Shown here piece after piece: positions 32,500 to 43,000 of a stretch of 64,000 nt of DNA (position 1 is its first letter; the number at the start of each line of letters is the position of its first letter). Made by a program: the position numbers and the translations under genes. Source of the DNA: Yamagishiella unicocca (Eukaryota > Chlorophyta > Chlorophyceae > Chlamydomonadales > Volvocaceae); assembly GCA_003116995.1 (NCBI GenBank), contig BDSL01000146.1:1-64000 (forward strand). Reading direction: 5' to 3'. Under the pieces are notes generated by a model. It did no database searches. It saw only the letters and a program-made list of their open reading frames with translations, and had not been told where the DNA came from.

Positions 32500-35400
32500 A
32501 CAAAAGATGAAAATCCTTTGACCGAATAGCTCTTTCAAGGTTACGGAACATACCAGCCGCTAAGTCATGCTTGCATCGTTCGTGCATTATTGCCGCGACG
32601 AATTGCGTACACCAGGTTGGCAGCGTGTAATACGTGCATGGAGTACATCTGCACACTACCAGTTGTTGTCGAAATAAATTGTTACAGCTCCTATCCCCTT
32701 TTTCCGCGACCCTTGGAGCACACGCGGGCACGCGCACGCGGAACTGCCACAGTTCCACAATGCGCGTCAGACGACCATGTAACAGTGTATCCCGACGGGC
32801 AAATCCGAATTGAGGACAGCTAGTCGGAACGCTGAGCAGAGTGACCACGCGGCTGTCTGATCCCACCGTGTCCCTCAAAGGGCTTTGAGACATCCGCTGG
32901 TCCCACAGCCCCCGTGGCGTTGGTCGTACAAAATGCGCTTAACGTTTAGGGTTTTAAGCTGGCAGGAGCTGGCTTGGGTTTTGGCGAGGCTCCTGCGTGC
33001 ATAAGCAACTGTTGGATGATGTACAGGCGTGAGCGAGCTCTTAAGAGCGGACGACCGGTTTATTTGCTCTGAAGTGTTTTGGCACCGTTTCACTTGCAGG
33101 TATCGAGGCACAAAGTGTGAGGCACTTAGTCAGTGCCTGCCACAGCATGTATCCGCATCACCTGGATTCGCACTGCCTTTTAGAGGTGGGGTGGGACAGG
33201 CGCACCATGCATGCACTGGACGGCTTCAGTAATGGAAACCAGGCCCCTCTTAACGTTGTGCCGGAATGCACATTGAGGAAAGCACCAAACACCAGCATGT
33301 CCGCAATGGAACCGTAGCTAGGGCACCCGTAGCCGTACGATCATTTCCTTACTTACCGTGACCAGTCCGCCAAGGACGCCAAGACAACATGTCACTTTCA
33401 CTCCCTGCCATCGGACCCCCTCTGGTCGTATGGGCCTGCGCCTTTGGACCCGGGTTGGAGGGCCGTCAGACAGGTACCCTCGAAATGCGCGAGCCCGTAT
33501 CTCCCCAACCCCAACGAATGGCGATGGCAGCGACCGTGCGGGTACATACAGGAAACCCGCGAACCGTGGGGCTGTTCGCAGCGGCGGCGGCAGCAGCAGA
33601 GGTAAAGATCGCAACAGTGTTGAGGTTCAGCAGGGAGATGCCGGCGATCTTGGCGGTGTCGGCGGTGGCAGCGGCAGCGGTGTTGACGATGAAAGCATTC
33701 ATGACGAAGGCCGCGTCGGTGGCCATATGGTCTCGGTCGCGGGCCGCTGAACGAGACAGAGCTGCTACTGCTGCTGTGTGAACAGACACTGTGAATGCCT
33801 GGAAAATACGACAGCTGCACCACGGTTGGCTGGAGCCATTAATGACAACTGTGCTGAACTGTGGCTTTGGCCGCCGATGGTTTCAGGACATGGGCACCCC
33901 CAGAGGATGTTGCAGCCTGCTTCAACACACGGCCGACGCATGTGAGGCTGCAGAAGAGCAAAATCACCGTTGGGCGTAGATGCTTAACCATGTGGTTGTT
34001 GGCCGGGTTGCGGTCTGCGGGTCAGTATTGCATCATCAGCGCGTCGGAGCTAGGGCACTGGCATGTCGTGGCATTGGCGGCAGCAAGCCGCCGTTTCTTT
34101 ACACCTACCTTGGCCAGAATCCTCCGCTGTAAGCTGCAAATGATTATCCAAAAATGTATATGTTCCTTGGTTCTGCTGCACATCATACTGTTTGCTTTTC
34201 CCCGCCGTCATGTGCAATCCCGTGACGTATTCTAGCTGCCCGTTGATTATATCGCTGCTGCCCGTAGGTGCCCGTCGCCCTCGACCCCAATCCCTCGCCA
34301 TACAATGTGTTCAGGTCAAAATCTTGCTTTTACAACGCGCGCTTTTCATCATGGCGGTGCTCCCAGTACTCGTGTCCAGGTAGGTGCGTTGTCGTGAGGA
34401 GCTTTTTGACATGTTTTTAATCTATACTGGGGACTGTAGGGCCCTAATATCCCTTGTGGCGCATAACGCGCAGCGGGACATAAACGTGCGTGCGTGGTAT
34501 ACGTGCGTGCGCATCATACGGTATGATAAAGGACAGCTCGCCGCAAGCCAGCCTCCCAATCTCGCTCGGGACGTCAAGCCTTAACATTCGCGATAGACTA
34601 AACCTGGGAATCCTAAGCCTTGCCGAAGGATACAAATGGAAATGGGGATGAAGAGGCCCCGTCATCGTGTGTCTTCGCGTCAATCTGACCGCGGGGCAAC
34701 GGCAGCCGTCTAGGTCTGCCAGGAGAGCACACTGCCACTCAAACCCGGCAGGCACCCCCATCACCCTGTCCCCATCACAGCGGCACCACCATCATCTGCA
34801 CGGTCGCCACTCTCTGCACGTACACCATCACTGTAATCGTTACAACCATCACTGCCTAGGGCGGCGTATGCGGAAGGAATTTGTCCAGAAAACCCTCACG
34901 CATGTATGTGTATGCTGCCGCGAACGAGGACGATCATTTGATGTGGGTAGGCGACTTCAAATTTGTTGCAGATGCAGGCCTCGACTCGACGGCAGGGGTG
35001 GGCGGTAGGGGGAAGACGCCATGTTAACAGCAGCAATCGATGTGCGATGTGCGTGTTAATTTAGGTGCCAGGGTTACCATGACACATAAGCCGAACGAGC
35101 CCGCATGCGCCGAGGGCTGACTCAGTGGGATGTTCAGAAAGGCGTGAGGGCTCGGGCGCAGTTGGGAGGGACCCCGACCTAGCCCTTTCTGGAGTGCAAG
35201 CAACAGTGGGGTTTAAAAGCGAATCCGCGAATCCGCGAACGGGGGGGGGGGGCGGGGCGGGGCCTGGGCCTGGCTGCACACTAGTTCCTACATGAGGCTC
35301 TCGTCTCTGGGAATTAGGACGGCGGGAACGGTGTCTGTCCGGGCGAAGCGTTGATCCACTGTTGATTTATGTTGATCGGCCGTGCAGGTTATGGCAATGC

Positions 35401-35650
35401 ATACCTGGTTGCTGTAATGGTTACCTGGTATGGCACGGTGGGCGATATGTTTGCGACAGTCGGTTCGTTCGTGATTACAAATGTAACATAATCCGTTTTT
35501 CACCCAAGTGGCGGACCAATGTGCACTTTCGCAGTGTCTTTCACAATATGATGCCGCTACATCGAGCAACATAGGCTTAGCGCATACCTTAACAACTCGC
35601 ATCTACCCTAGGTATATTATAAAAATGTTGAATTTCCGTAAGCGGCGCAT
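32500..35650. other. Mostly unassigned; inverted repeat partner at 33780-34060
   Basis: The plus strand 33785-33980 is the inverted partner of 26790-26998 (see that entry); its frame continues to about 34235 (ALAADGFRTWAPPEDVAACF). An Ala-rich open stretch at 33389-33781 on the plus strand, also open on the minus strand, has no recognisable motif. At 35205-35262 TTTAAAAGCGAATCCGCG precedes a 13-G run. No gene can be supported in the rest. Confidence 0.4.
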
Positions 35651-35727
35651 CTCGAAAACTTATTCAGGGTGAAGGGTGTTGATCCCATACCTCACTGTAA
35701 AACCCGCCATTACTTACAGCGTAAAAG

Positions 35728-35800
35728 CGATCCTACCAGGGATCGAACCTGGAATCCCCGGCTTCGTAGACCGGTGCTTTATCCATTAAGCCATAGGACC
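35728..35800 (-). tRNA. tRNA-Arg (anticodon ACG)
   Basis: On the minus strand the 73 nt fold into a complete cloverleaf. The acceptor GGTCCTA pairs with TAGGATC (one G-U), the D-stem is GCTT/AAGC, the anticodon stem is CCGGT/GCCGG with loop CTACGAA (anticodon ACG), and the T-stem is a perfect CCAGG/CCTGG around TTCGATC. The discriminator is G. A TTTT run follows one base after the 3' end, consistent with RNA polymerase III termination. No intron is needed and no CCA is encoded. ACG reads CGN arginine codons after A34-to-I editing. Confidence 0.93.
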
Positions 35801-35837
35801 TGTACGGGCGTCGTACACCGCTACGGCGATGACGTAA

Positions 35838-35944
35838 GTAGTACACTTAATTTTAGCGGGCCGGCCCCCACCGGCTGCGGGCGGTTGTGGGGATAAGGGC
35901 GGGTGCCGCCTGTCGTGCGGCCACTGTAACGCGGTCTCTCTCTG
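35838..35944 (+). mobile_element. LINE 3' end fragment ending ...CACTGTAACGCGGTCTCTCTCT
   Basis: The last 54 bp (GGGATAAGGGCGGGTGCCGC to GTAACGCGGTCTCTCTCTG) recur almost exactly at 36969-37023, at the 3' end of the longer LINE copy. This is a very short 5'-truncated copy of the same family. Confidence 0.75.
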
Positions 35945-36160
35945 TGGGGGGTTCGTCTAATTGGTTAAGACACTGGCATTCTGTCCAGAGATCGGTGGTT
36001 CGATTCCCCGGCCCCTCCCCGGTAGTTACCGGGTGCCCCACTTGTGGGCAAGTAGGTTTGTGGTTGAACCTGCTGGTTGAGGTTGTCGTTGATGGGGGTG
36101 GAGATACAGAGCTTATGACACGGTCAGGTGTCGTACCCCAGCGTCGGGGTCCTGTAACGC
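35945..36160 (+). mobile_element. SINE-like unit: tRNA-derived head with LINE-like TGTAACGC tail
   Basis: The head has a D-arm GTCT-AATTGGTTA-AGAC (A-box), an anticodon-arm remnant CTGG...CCAG that is one base short, and GGTGGTTCGATTCC (a perfect B-box). A body of about 130 bp follows. It ends in a small hairpin ACCCC-agcgtc-GGGGT followed by CCTGTAACGC, resembling the CACTGTAACGC end of the flanking LINE family. The broken T-stem (CCCCG instead of a complement to GGTGG) and short anticodon arm argue against a working tRNA gene. A tRNA head plus LINE-matching tail is the classic architecture of a SINE mobilised by a partner LINE. Confidence 0.6.
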
Positions 36161-36164
36161 AAGG

Positions 36165-37023
36165 AATTTTTAGAAGCGTCTTAAGTGGGAGCCGCGGTGG
36201 AAGGAGGTCCTCTGGCGGCTGGCGGTTGACGGGGTGCCCATGCCGGGCTCCTCTCACCTCCCGCTGGTCCCACCCGAACCGTGTGCTTGCGGCTGTTACC
36301 CCGCTGCAGCGGGTGTGGCCGAGTCGCCGCGCTTGCATCACTTTTGGTCTTGCCCCCTCGTCCGCCCGCTCTGGGATGAACTGGAAGTCTGCTGTGGGTG
36401 CGGGGTCACGCGTGAGCATGTGTGGTTGTGTGTGTCGCCGGATCCGACCACTGTGCTGCAGTGTGTGTGGGATGTGGTGGCGTTGGCGGCGCTCAACGCG
36501 ATGGAGTGGGCGCGCCGGTACATACACTCTCATCGGCTCTCCGGCACCACCCTCCCTGCTGCTATGCGTTCTGGCCTCCTTGCTAAGTTCTGGGCCTTGC
36601 TGCGGGACTTTGCGGGCTTGGGTTTGCCCCGCAAGGACTGGGGTGACGTGGGGGTGGACCACCCATTTTTGTTCGTAACCGGGGGTCGGCTCATGTGCGC
36701 CGTGCCGCCCTAGCTAGCCTGCCTTGGATGCTGTTTGTTCTTTCGTTCTTTCTTTCCTGGTGCCACCTTTGCTGGTTCGAGATACGAGTGGTGCGGGTGA
36801 TGGGCAGGTGAGCCAATGGGGGCTTTTGTGGTGGTTTTGACGCGTAAGGGTGGCCTGCATGGGGCCGTGTCCTGCCGTCGCTTGTGCTGACTTTGCATGA
36901 TGCTGTTTGCCTGCTGTTGCCCGTACCCGACCTTGGTTCCGTGTCTCTTCCGCAGTGCTTTCCCGCCGGGATAAGGGCGGGTGCCGCCTGTCGTGCGGCC
37001 ACTGTAACGCGGTCTCTCTCTCT
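36165..37023 (+). mobile_element. 5'-truncated LINE with zinc-knuckle ORF2 end
   Basis: The coding part runs from about 36176 (LKWEPRWKEVLWRLAVDGVP, entered 5'-truncated) to the stop at 36711-36713. It contains CACGCYPAAAGVAE...RLHHFWSCP, the C-x-C...HHFWxCP reverse-transcriptase zinc motif, and LAKFWALLRDFAGLGLPRKD. It is homologous to the nested LINE at 16857-17890. The 3' UTR of about 310 bp ends CCACTGTAACGCGGTCTCTCTCTCT. This 3' end differs from the GTTAC-ending family at 17-20 kb, so at least two related LINE families are present. Confidence 0.75.
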
Positions 37024-37338
37024 TTGCGGCTGGCGAGAAAGGAAACGCCTGCGGTGGTAGGTTCGGTGGTCAGTGAGGTTCCTCTGCCGGCACTAGGAGC
37101 GGCGCTTGCCTCTTTCAGGGGTCTGCGGCAGGCGTGCCTAGGGGCATGTGCGTCTATGCGTCGTTTTCTTTGTTAGAAGTTACGTACGTACTTTGTAGCG
37201 CTGCTGCAGGTCACGCCTTCTCGCGTAACAGAGTGCAGCGGGCTTGCATGCACTTCAGCTGGCGGGCGTGCCATCTACGTACGCTGCTTCCATCGTCTTC
37301 CATCAAGCGGCATCAATGATACGCACGCATCAACGGTG

Positions 37339-37412
37339 TTGAGATTCTTAAGCTGTCAGCCATCCCGTGCCGTCCCGAGCGCTCGGGATGGCTGACAGCT
37401 AAAGAATCTCAA
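37339..37412. repeat. 29-bp inverted repeat (hairpin) with nested palindrome
   Basis: The left arm (37339-37367, TTGAGATTCTTAAGCTGTCA onward) and right arm (37384-37412) are reverse complements at 28 of 29 positions, separated by 16 nt. The spacer edge contains a second perfect palindrome, CCCGAGCGCTCGGG (37374-37387), so the RNA or DNA could switch between two folds. Candidates are a miniature inverted-repeat element or a small-RNA precursor-like hairpin. Confidence 0.85.
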
Positions 37413-38154
37413 TAAACGGCACCCCAACCCGTTTGCAAGCAAACTGTTGCGGCGATTAGCAACGGGCAAGTATAATCGCCGAGTGATTACCGAACTGAGC
37501 CTCATCGCTGTGCCTAATGCCCGCTCTGGAGCCTACCTCGCCTACCTGCTGGTTTTCCGGAGGCCATCCGCAGTCCATACAACAGGACGGAAATGTTGGA
37601 TAGTATCGTTGCGGTTGTAATTATAATAAATAACAGGCAATTGATTACTGGGGTTACTGCACTTGACTGCACTCTCCCGTTGGATCGAGACGGATCGAGG
37701 AACCGGCTGGCTCCCGGACGCGTTTAAGTGCACAGGCCGCCGTTACGTTTGCATACGCAGGACGGACGATGGACGAAGTATCTTTTTGTGGTGTGTTTTA
37801 CCGAGTTTACTGCTACGCAAAGGCAGCTTAGTCCTACCTCCGCCCTACCTACCGTTCAATCTACGTCCCTTGAGTCCACACTGAGAGGTTGAACGAGTTA
37901 ACAAAAGACAAACTTGCATATGTCGTCAAAATATGTGCTCCTCGCGTGGAGCGGCCCTACCCGCGACAACGCGTTTCTTCCTAATGCCGATTATCCAATG
38001 CACCAAATTCCAGGATTCAGGACTAGTTAAATCGACGCTAAATAGTAAATGGCGACGGTACATAGGAAATGGTACAGGGGGCGGTTTGGATACCTTCTTG
38101 GCTACTGGCACCCACGGCCTGTGACGCGAAAAGGTCCGCGTGGCCTTCAATAAC

Positions 38155-38322
38155 ATACCCGTTCGGAGTGTTGCGTGGTGCGTCGGTTAGATACGCTCAC
38201 CTAAGACACGCTGTGACTGGTTGTGGGCGGGACCTTCACGAACACACCCGTTCGGACTGATGCGTGGTGCGCTGTTTAGAGACGGTAATCTAAGACACGC
38301 TGTGACTGGTTGTGGGCGGTTC
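38155..38322. repeat. Direct repeat, about 90 bp unit, two copies
   Basis: The block CCGTTCGGA-TG-TGCGTGGTGCG through CTAAGACACGCTGTGACTGG and TTGTGGGCGG occurs twice in succession, starting near 38159 and 38249, with moderate divergence in the middle. Confidence 0.8.
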
Positions 38323-40050
38323 GACTTGCACAGGTAGCGGTAGGTGCGAGGAGCGCACTTGACAAGGAGCGAGCTAAGCAGCAGTGATGGGCGACGCCGA
38401 CGGCGGAATCCAGCAGCAGCACAAACGACGGCAGTTTTGGCGTTCGCGGCGGCATTGGCGGCGGTAACTGAGCCCGTTTCAAATACATTGATCTTCTCTG
38501 GTTTGCTTGGGAGCCGCCGCTGGCCGAGTGCCATCAGCGGTTGGGGTCCCGCGAAACAGCTGCCGCACATGCGTGGCGGCCCAGCTCGCCAGGCGCTAGC
38601 CTCCAGCGGCAGCCGCAGCCTGATGTCCTGCAGTGGCGACAGCAAGCACAGCAGCGAGATCGACCAGGTAGTTCGGTCCTGGATGTGTAGTTTCGGCGCG
38701 GGGGCGTAACCACGCAGCCTACGCACGTGCGTCGCGTACGGCTCCTGTATGAGGAGGAGGGATGTGATCGCGTCGTCGTGTTGAGGCGGTGGGCTGATGC
38801 CTACCATGCGGGCGCTTATGGGAATGGGGAGGGAGATTTGCAAGGAAAACCCGGGGAGGGAGGGGGGAGGAATAGGGGCAGTCTGCGGCTCGTAAGGCGT
38901 AAGGCCGCATATGTGGTTAGATGTGGGTCGGCGAAGATAATCGGGGGGTTCATTGCTCGTATGCGCGTCTTGAGCGTAAGCATTTCCAGTATGTCGGCCG
39001 AGGCGGGTTGTTGACTAATGGAGTTGTTGACAGCTGCCAGGGCCAACAGGAATGACGCACTGAGCTTGTGTAGGAGGGTTTGGCGCATCTAAAAGGCAAT
39101 ACAGCGTCGGCGAATCCGTACACTCTGGTCCCCTTGTGTGCCGCTGTCGCGGATCCGTGAATCCGGGTCCAATGTTGATGTGGGTCATGTGAAGCGGGGT
39201 GAAGCCAGAGGACATGTCGAAACAGTCGACAGCGCACTGCGGGCGAAGTTTACAATGCGGCATCGCCCTAAGATGCCTCATTTAGCACGCGGCTGCCTAA
39301 GAGTACAAAGGGGTCGGTCGTTTACGCGCTTGTTTTTGTTTGAGCCATGGGTCACTCCGCATGCAGCCGAAGCAAGCGCAAGGGTCGGCGAGACTGGTTT
39401 GTGCGCACATCACTGGAGCGGCTCATCCAGAAGGAAGCTTCGTTAATCGTATACGTATCGGTTGAAAGTGGCCGAGAATTTTGGTCCTTGATTGACTCGC
39501 AATCGAACGCTGCTGCCGCTCCGCGCTTGATGTTTGATTGGATGAAGGTGGTATTTCGCAATTAAATGTACCGGTAATGCAAATACAAAGCGGGAATGGT
39601 CCGAGCGACCTTGTTGCGGGAACCAGCGGCATGGCGATCCGACTGGGCCATGTCTCCGCCAGCAGGTCATGCTTGGGGCACCCGGCGTTTTTTCGCGTGC
39701 GCAAACCCGTTTACGCTGCGATGTGGGTGTGCCTATTCACAATTACGCGCGAATACGGGTAGCATTGGGTAAGCTGACCGTTGCATTACGGTGGGCGTGG
39801 ACGGATTTTCTTTTTTTGTCCGAAACCAATCCCCTTGGACGGCTGTTCACCGATGGCTTTAAATTTGACCAGCCAGAAGATTGCAACATACTTTAGTACT
39901 TTCTTTTATCGGGAGCTACACTTCGGGGCTAGAGAGCTTGTAGCAATACTGGTCATCTGTCGTGACGCCAACGTCGTCGCGCTCCCACTCTCCGGCAAGC
40001 TCTCCTTTCCCGGTCGCAGCCGCTCCGCCGCTGCGCTTGGCTGAGCTAAG

Positions 40051-43000
40051 ATGACCGTCTTCCGTTTGGCCGCCGCTTTGGCGGCCACGTTGCTGCTGGC
40101 ATCGTCATTGAGCACCGTGTCGGCAGGTGGGTGCTTGGCACGGGCTTGGGAGGCATGACGGCAGATGGGAGAAGAGGTTCCGGAATACTCTGCTGCATGG
40201 AGGCTAAGAACGATTCCAGTTTCCTTGCTTCTGCTAGCGCTGCCATGCTGAGCAGGTTAGTCCGCAAGCGCGTATGCTTGGGGGCGCAATGTTCCGGAAC
40301 ATCTGCGCGCGTTTTTCTTGCCCAGCGATCCATTGCCTTTGATCGGATGTGGTCTATTCAGCGAAAAGTGCTCCCAAGAACAGCCCCGCCGGGAACTATT
40401 GGCGCAGCTAGGAGCGTCTCTTGTTTTGCCGCGCGCACCGTTTTGTTTGAAAACCACGTCGCCAGGCTGCGCCGTTCAAATTGGCACCGCTCCCGCTATC
40501 CACGTACAATGAACCGCTTACTCAAAATACTTGTGAAACGACACCCACTTATCCAAACGCAGCCTATCTATCCCTGCCGGCACCTCCCTCTCCCATGCTA
40601 GCGAGAATCACCCTGCCAGGGTAATGTTCCCGTCAATCCATTTTGCTCCAAAATAATCCTCCGCCCTTTCGCCGCTTCCGCCCGCGCTTCCGCTACTCTG
40701 CAGGTCGCGGCTTGCAACAAGCCGCGTCTGCCTCGGCCTCCGCCTCCGCCATCGCCTCGGCTCTGGCCGGCGGCAACGCCAACGCCGCCGCGCAGGCTAT
40801 TGCGCAGGCCTCTGCCAGCGGCACCGGCGGCGCCAACGCCACGGCCCAGGCCATTGCCCAGGCGGCCGCTAGCGGTCAGTTCATTCATCGCTTCATTTCA
40901 CATTTGTGTGGTAGTCAGCTGCTGGATGCAGTTTGCAGTCGCTGGTGCTCTTGGAGTCACTACGCATCCTGGCTTCCTCCCTCGCTTGAAAGCGCTGCAC
41001 GTCACATCCGTACACCTACTTACCTGTCCTCTGCCTTCCGTCTCTGGACTTGCTCTCCCGTCGCGTCGTCCTTACTGCGTGCTGCCCTCCTTCCTCTCCC
41101 CGTGTATACGTCCCGATCACACCGCCGCCACCACAGCTCCCAACAGCACCGCCAACGCCATCGCCCAGGCTCTGGCCCAGGCCCAGGCGAACGGCACGTC
41201 AACCGCCCTGGCCCAGGCGCTCGCCCAGGCGGTAGCTCAGGGCGGCAATGCCGCAGCCTCTGCCGTCGCCAACGCACTCGCGCAGGCCGTGTCTCAGGTG
41301 GGTGGCTGATGTGGGTCGGTGGGTCGTGAGGTGGCTGATGTGGGTCGGTGGGTCGTTAGGTGGCTGATGTGGGTCGGTGGGTCGTTAGGTGGCTGATGTG
41401 GGTCGGTGGGTCGTTAGGTGGCTGATGTGCGTCGGTCTGATGTGGGTCGGCGGATCGGTGGAGGGGGCCGCGTAGCTGCGCTGATAAACTACGCTGTGCG
41501 TGGGGCCGGTTGCTGGCTGGTGGGAACCTGCGCACATGCGGCTGAAGGCATAACGAGCATAACGGAGGCGTGAACTGGCTAGTCATCGTGGGGGCGCCCG
41601 GTCATGGGACATACTGACACGAGTAAAATTGGCGGCGATGTTTGCGCCGATCGCTTACATAAACAGGAAAAGATATTACCGCACCAGCCAACAGGGTACG
41701 ATCACAGAGTAGCCACGATGACATCGCGCATTGATTAGTTGTGCAGTAGCGCTAGCTTCATCGTAGCCTTGTTGTTCCGCCGCCGCCCCCACGCCCTGAC
41801 GCCCTCCCCGCTGCGGCTGCCTGCATGCCCGCACACACATGCCGGCACACAGGGCAACGCCGGCGCCGCTGCCTCCGCCATCGCCGCCGGCGCCGCCGCC
41901 GGCGGCTCCACGGCCCAAGCCACAGCTCAGGCGGTAGCTCAGGCGATTGCCCAGGGCGGCGCCACCGCCAGCGCCGTCGCCCAGGCTGTCGCTCAGGCCT
42001 ACGCTCAGGTGCGTCGAGGTAGAGGTTCCTCCGCGCGCATACATAAAACGTCGTACGGCTGCGGCGCTGGCGGTATAGATAGTTCAAACTAAGGAAGAAC
42101 TCAGCTCTTGGCTGCTGGTACCATACATACCGCTTGGTCTGGAACCCACTGTAACCGTTACAAGAACAACTACGGTTACGCGAACATGTATCGCTGGTTT
42201 TGTGCAGTCCCGCATTGAGGCGCCGCGGCCGCTAGCAGCCATTAGTTGCGTGTGTCCTGTGAGTGTACATACCCAGCATGGATGAGGAGCGTCCATACAC
42301 CCCGCAAACCCCCGCCGGCCTGTGCTAACAACCCTCGCGCACCCTTCCGACCGACCCACCGACCCACCGACCCACCGGCTCCAGGGCAACGGCTCCGCCG
42401 TCGCCAACGTGCTGGCCCAGGCGCTCGCCAGCGCCGAGGCAGCCGGAAATGCCACCGCTGCCGCCGACGCCCTGGCCAACGCCGCTGCCGCTGGCGGCAA
42501 CGAGGCGAAGGCCTTCAGCCAGGCCGCGGCCCAGGCCGTGGCTTCAGGCTGCGGCCCTCTGGACCAGGCCCTCGCAAGTGGGTAACGGGACACGGCAGGC
42601 GGGAAGGGCCGCGGGCGCAGGTCGTTGATGCCGCCGGCGAGGTTGCCGGTAGTTGCATAGCGGTCGGTGTTTGTGTATGTGTGTGTATATGCGTGTACGT
42701 GTGTGTGATCGGGCGCTGGCGGGGCGGGGCGTCGCGGGGCAGATAGAGAAAGGAATTTTAAGGTCGTATGCCCGTATGACAAGGGGTACGTGATGTTGGG
42801 ATATCGGTGTGCGGCTGGGACGCGGGTTGGCATTTGGGGCCGTTATGGCCGTCAGATGAAGGATTGCTCCGAGACCAAACCACCCAACTCGTGCCGTTTC
42901 TTTCCTGCAGAGGCTCAGGCCCAGGCTCAAGCCGCCGGCAGCGGCAGCGCCTTCGCGCAGTCTATCGCGCAGGCGAGCGCCGTGTCTTCGTGCCTGCCTT

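Larger units (their letters stand above)
37024..40050. other. No gene supported; contains a long palindrome and a tandem duplication
   Basis: Besides the palindrome at 37339-37412 and the direct repeat at 38155-38322, this stretch has only scattered frames. A minus-strand open frame at 38187-38843 is Ala/Arg-rich with no family pattern. The 5' UTR and promoter of the silk-like gene should lie at its right end; I see no clear TATA box. Confidence 0.4.

Noticed and set aside
35952..36022. A second tRNA gene beside tRNA-Arg
   Set aside because: The D-arm and B-box are good, but the anticodon arm is one base short and the T-stem and acceptor do not pair; it fits a SINE head better.
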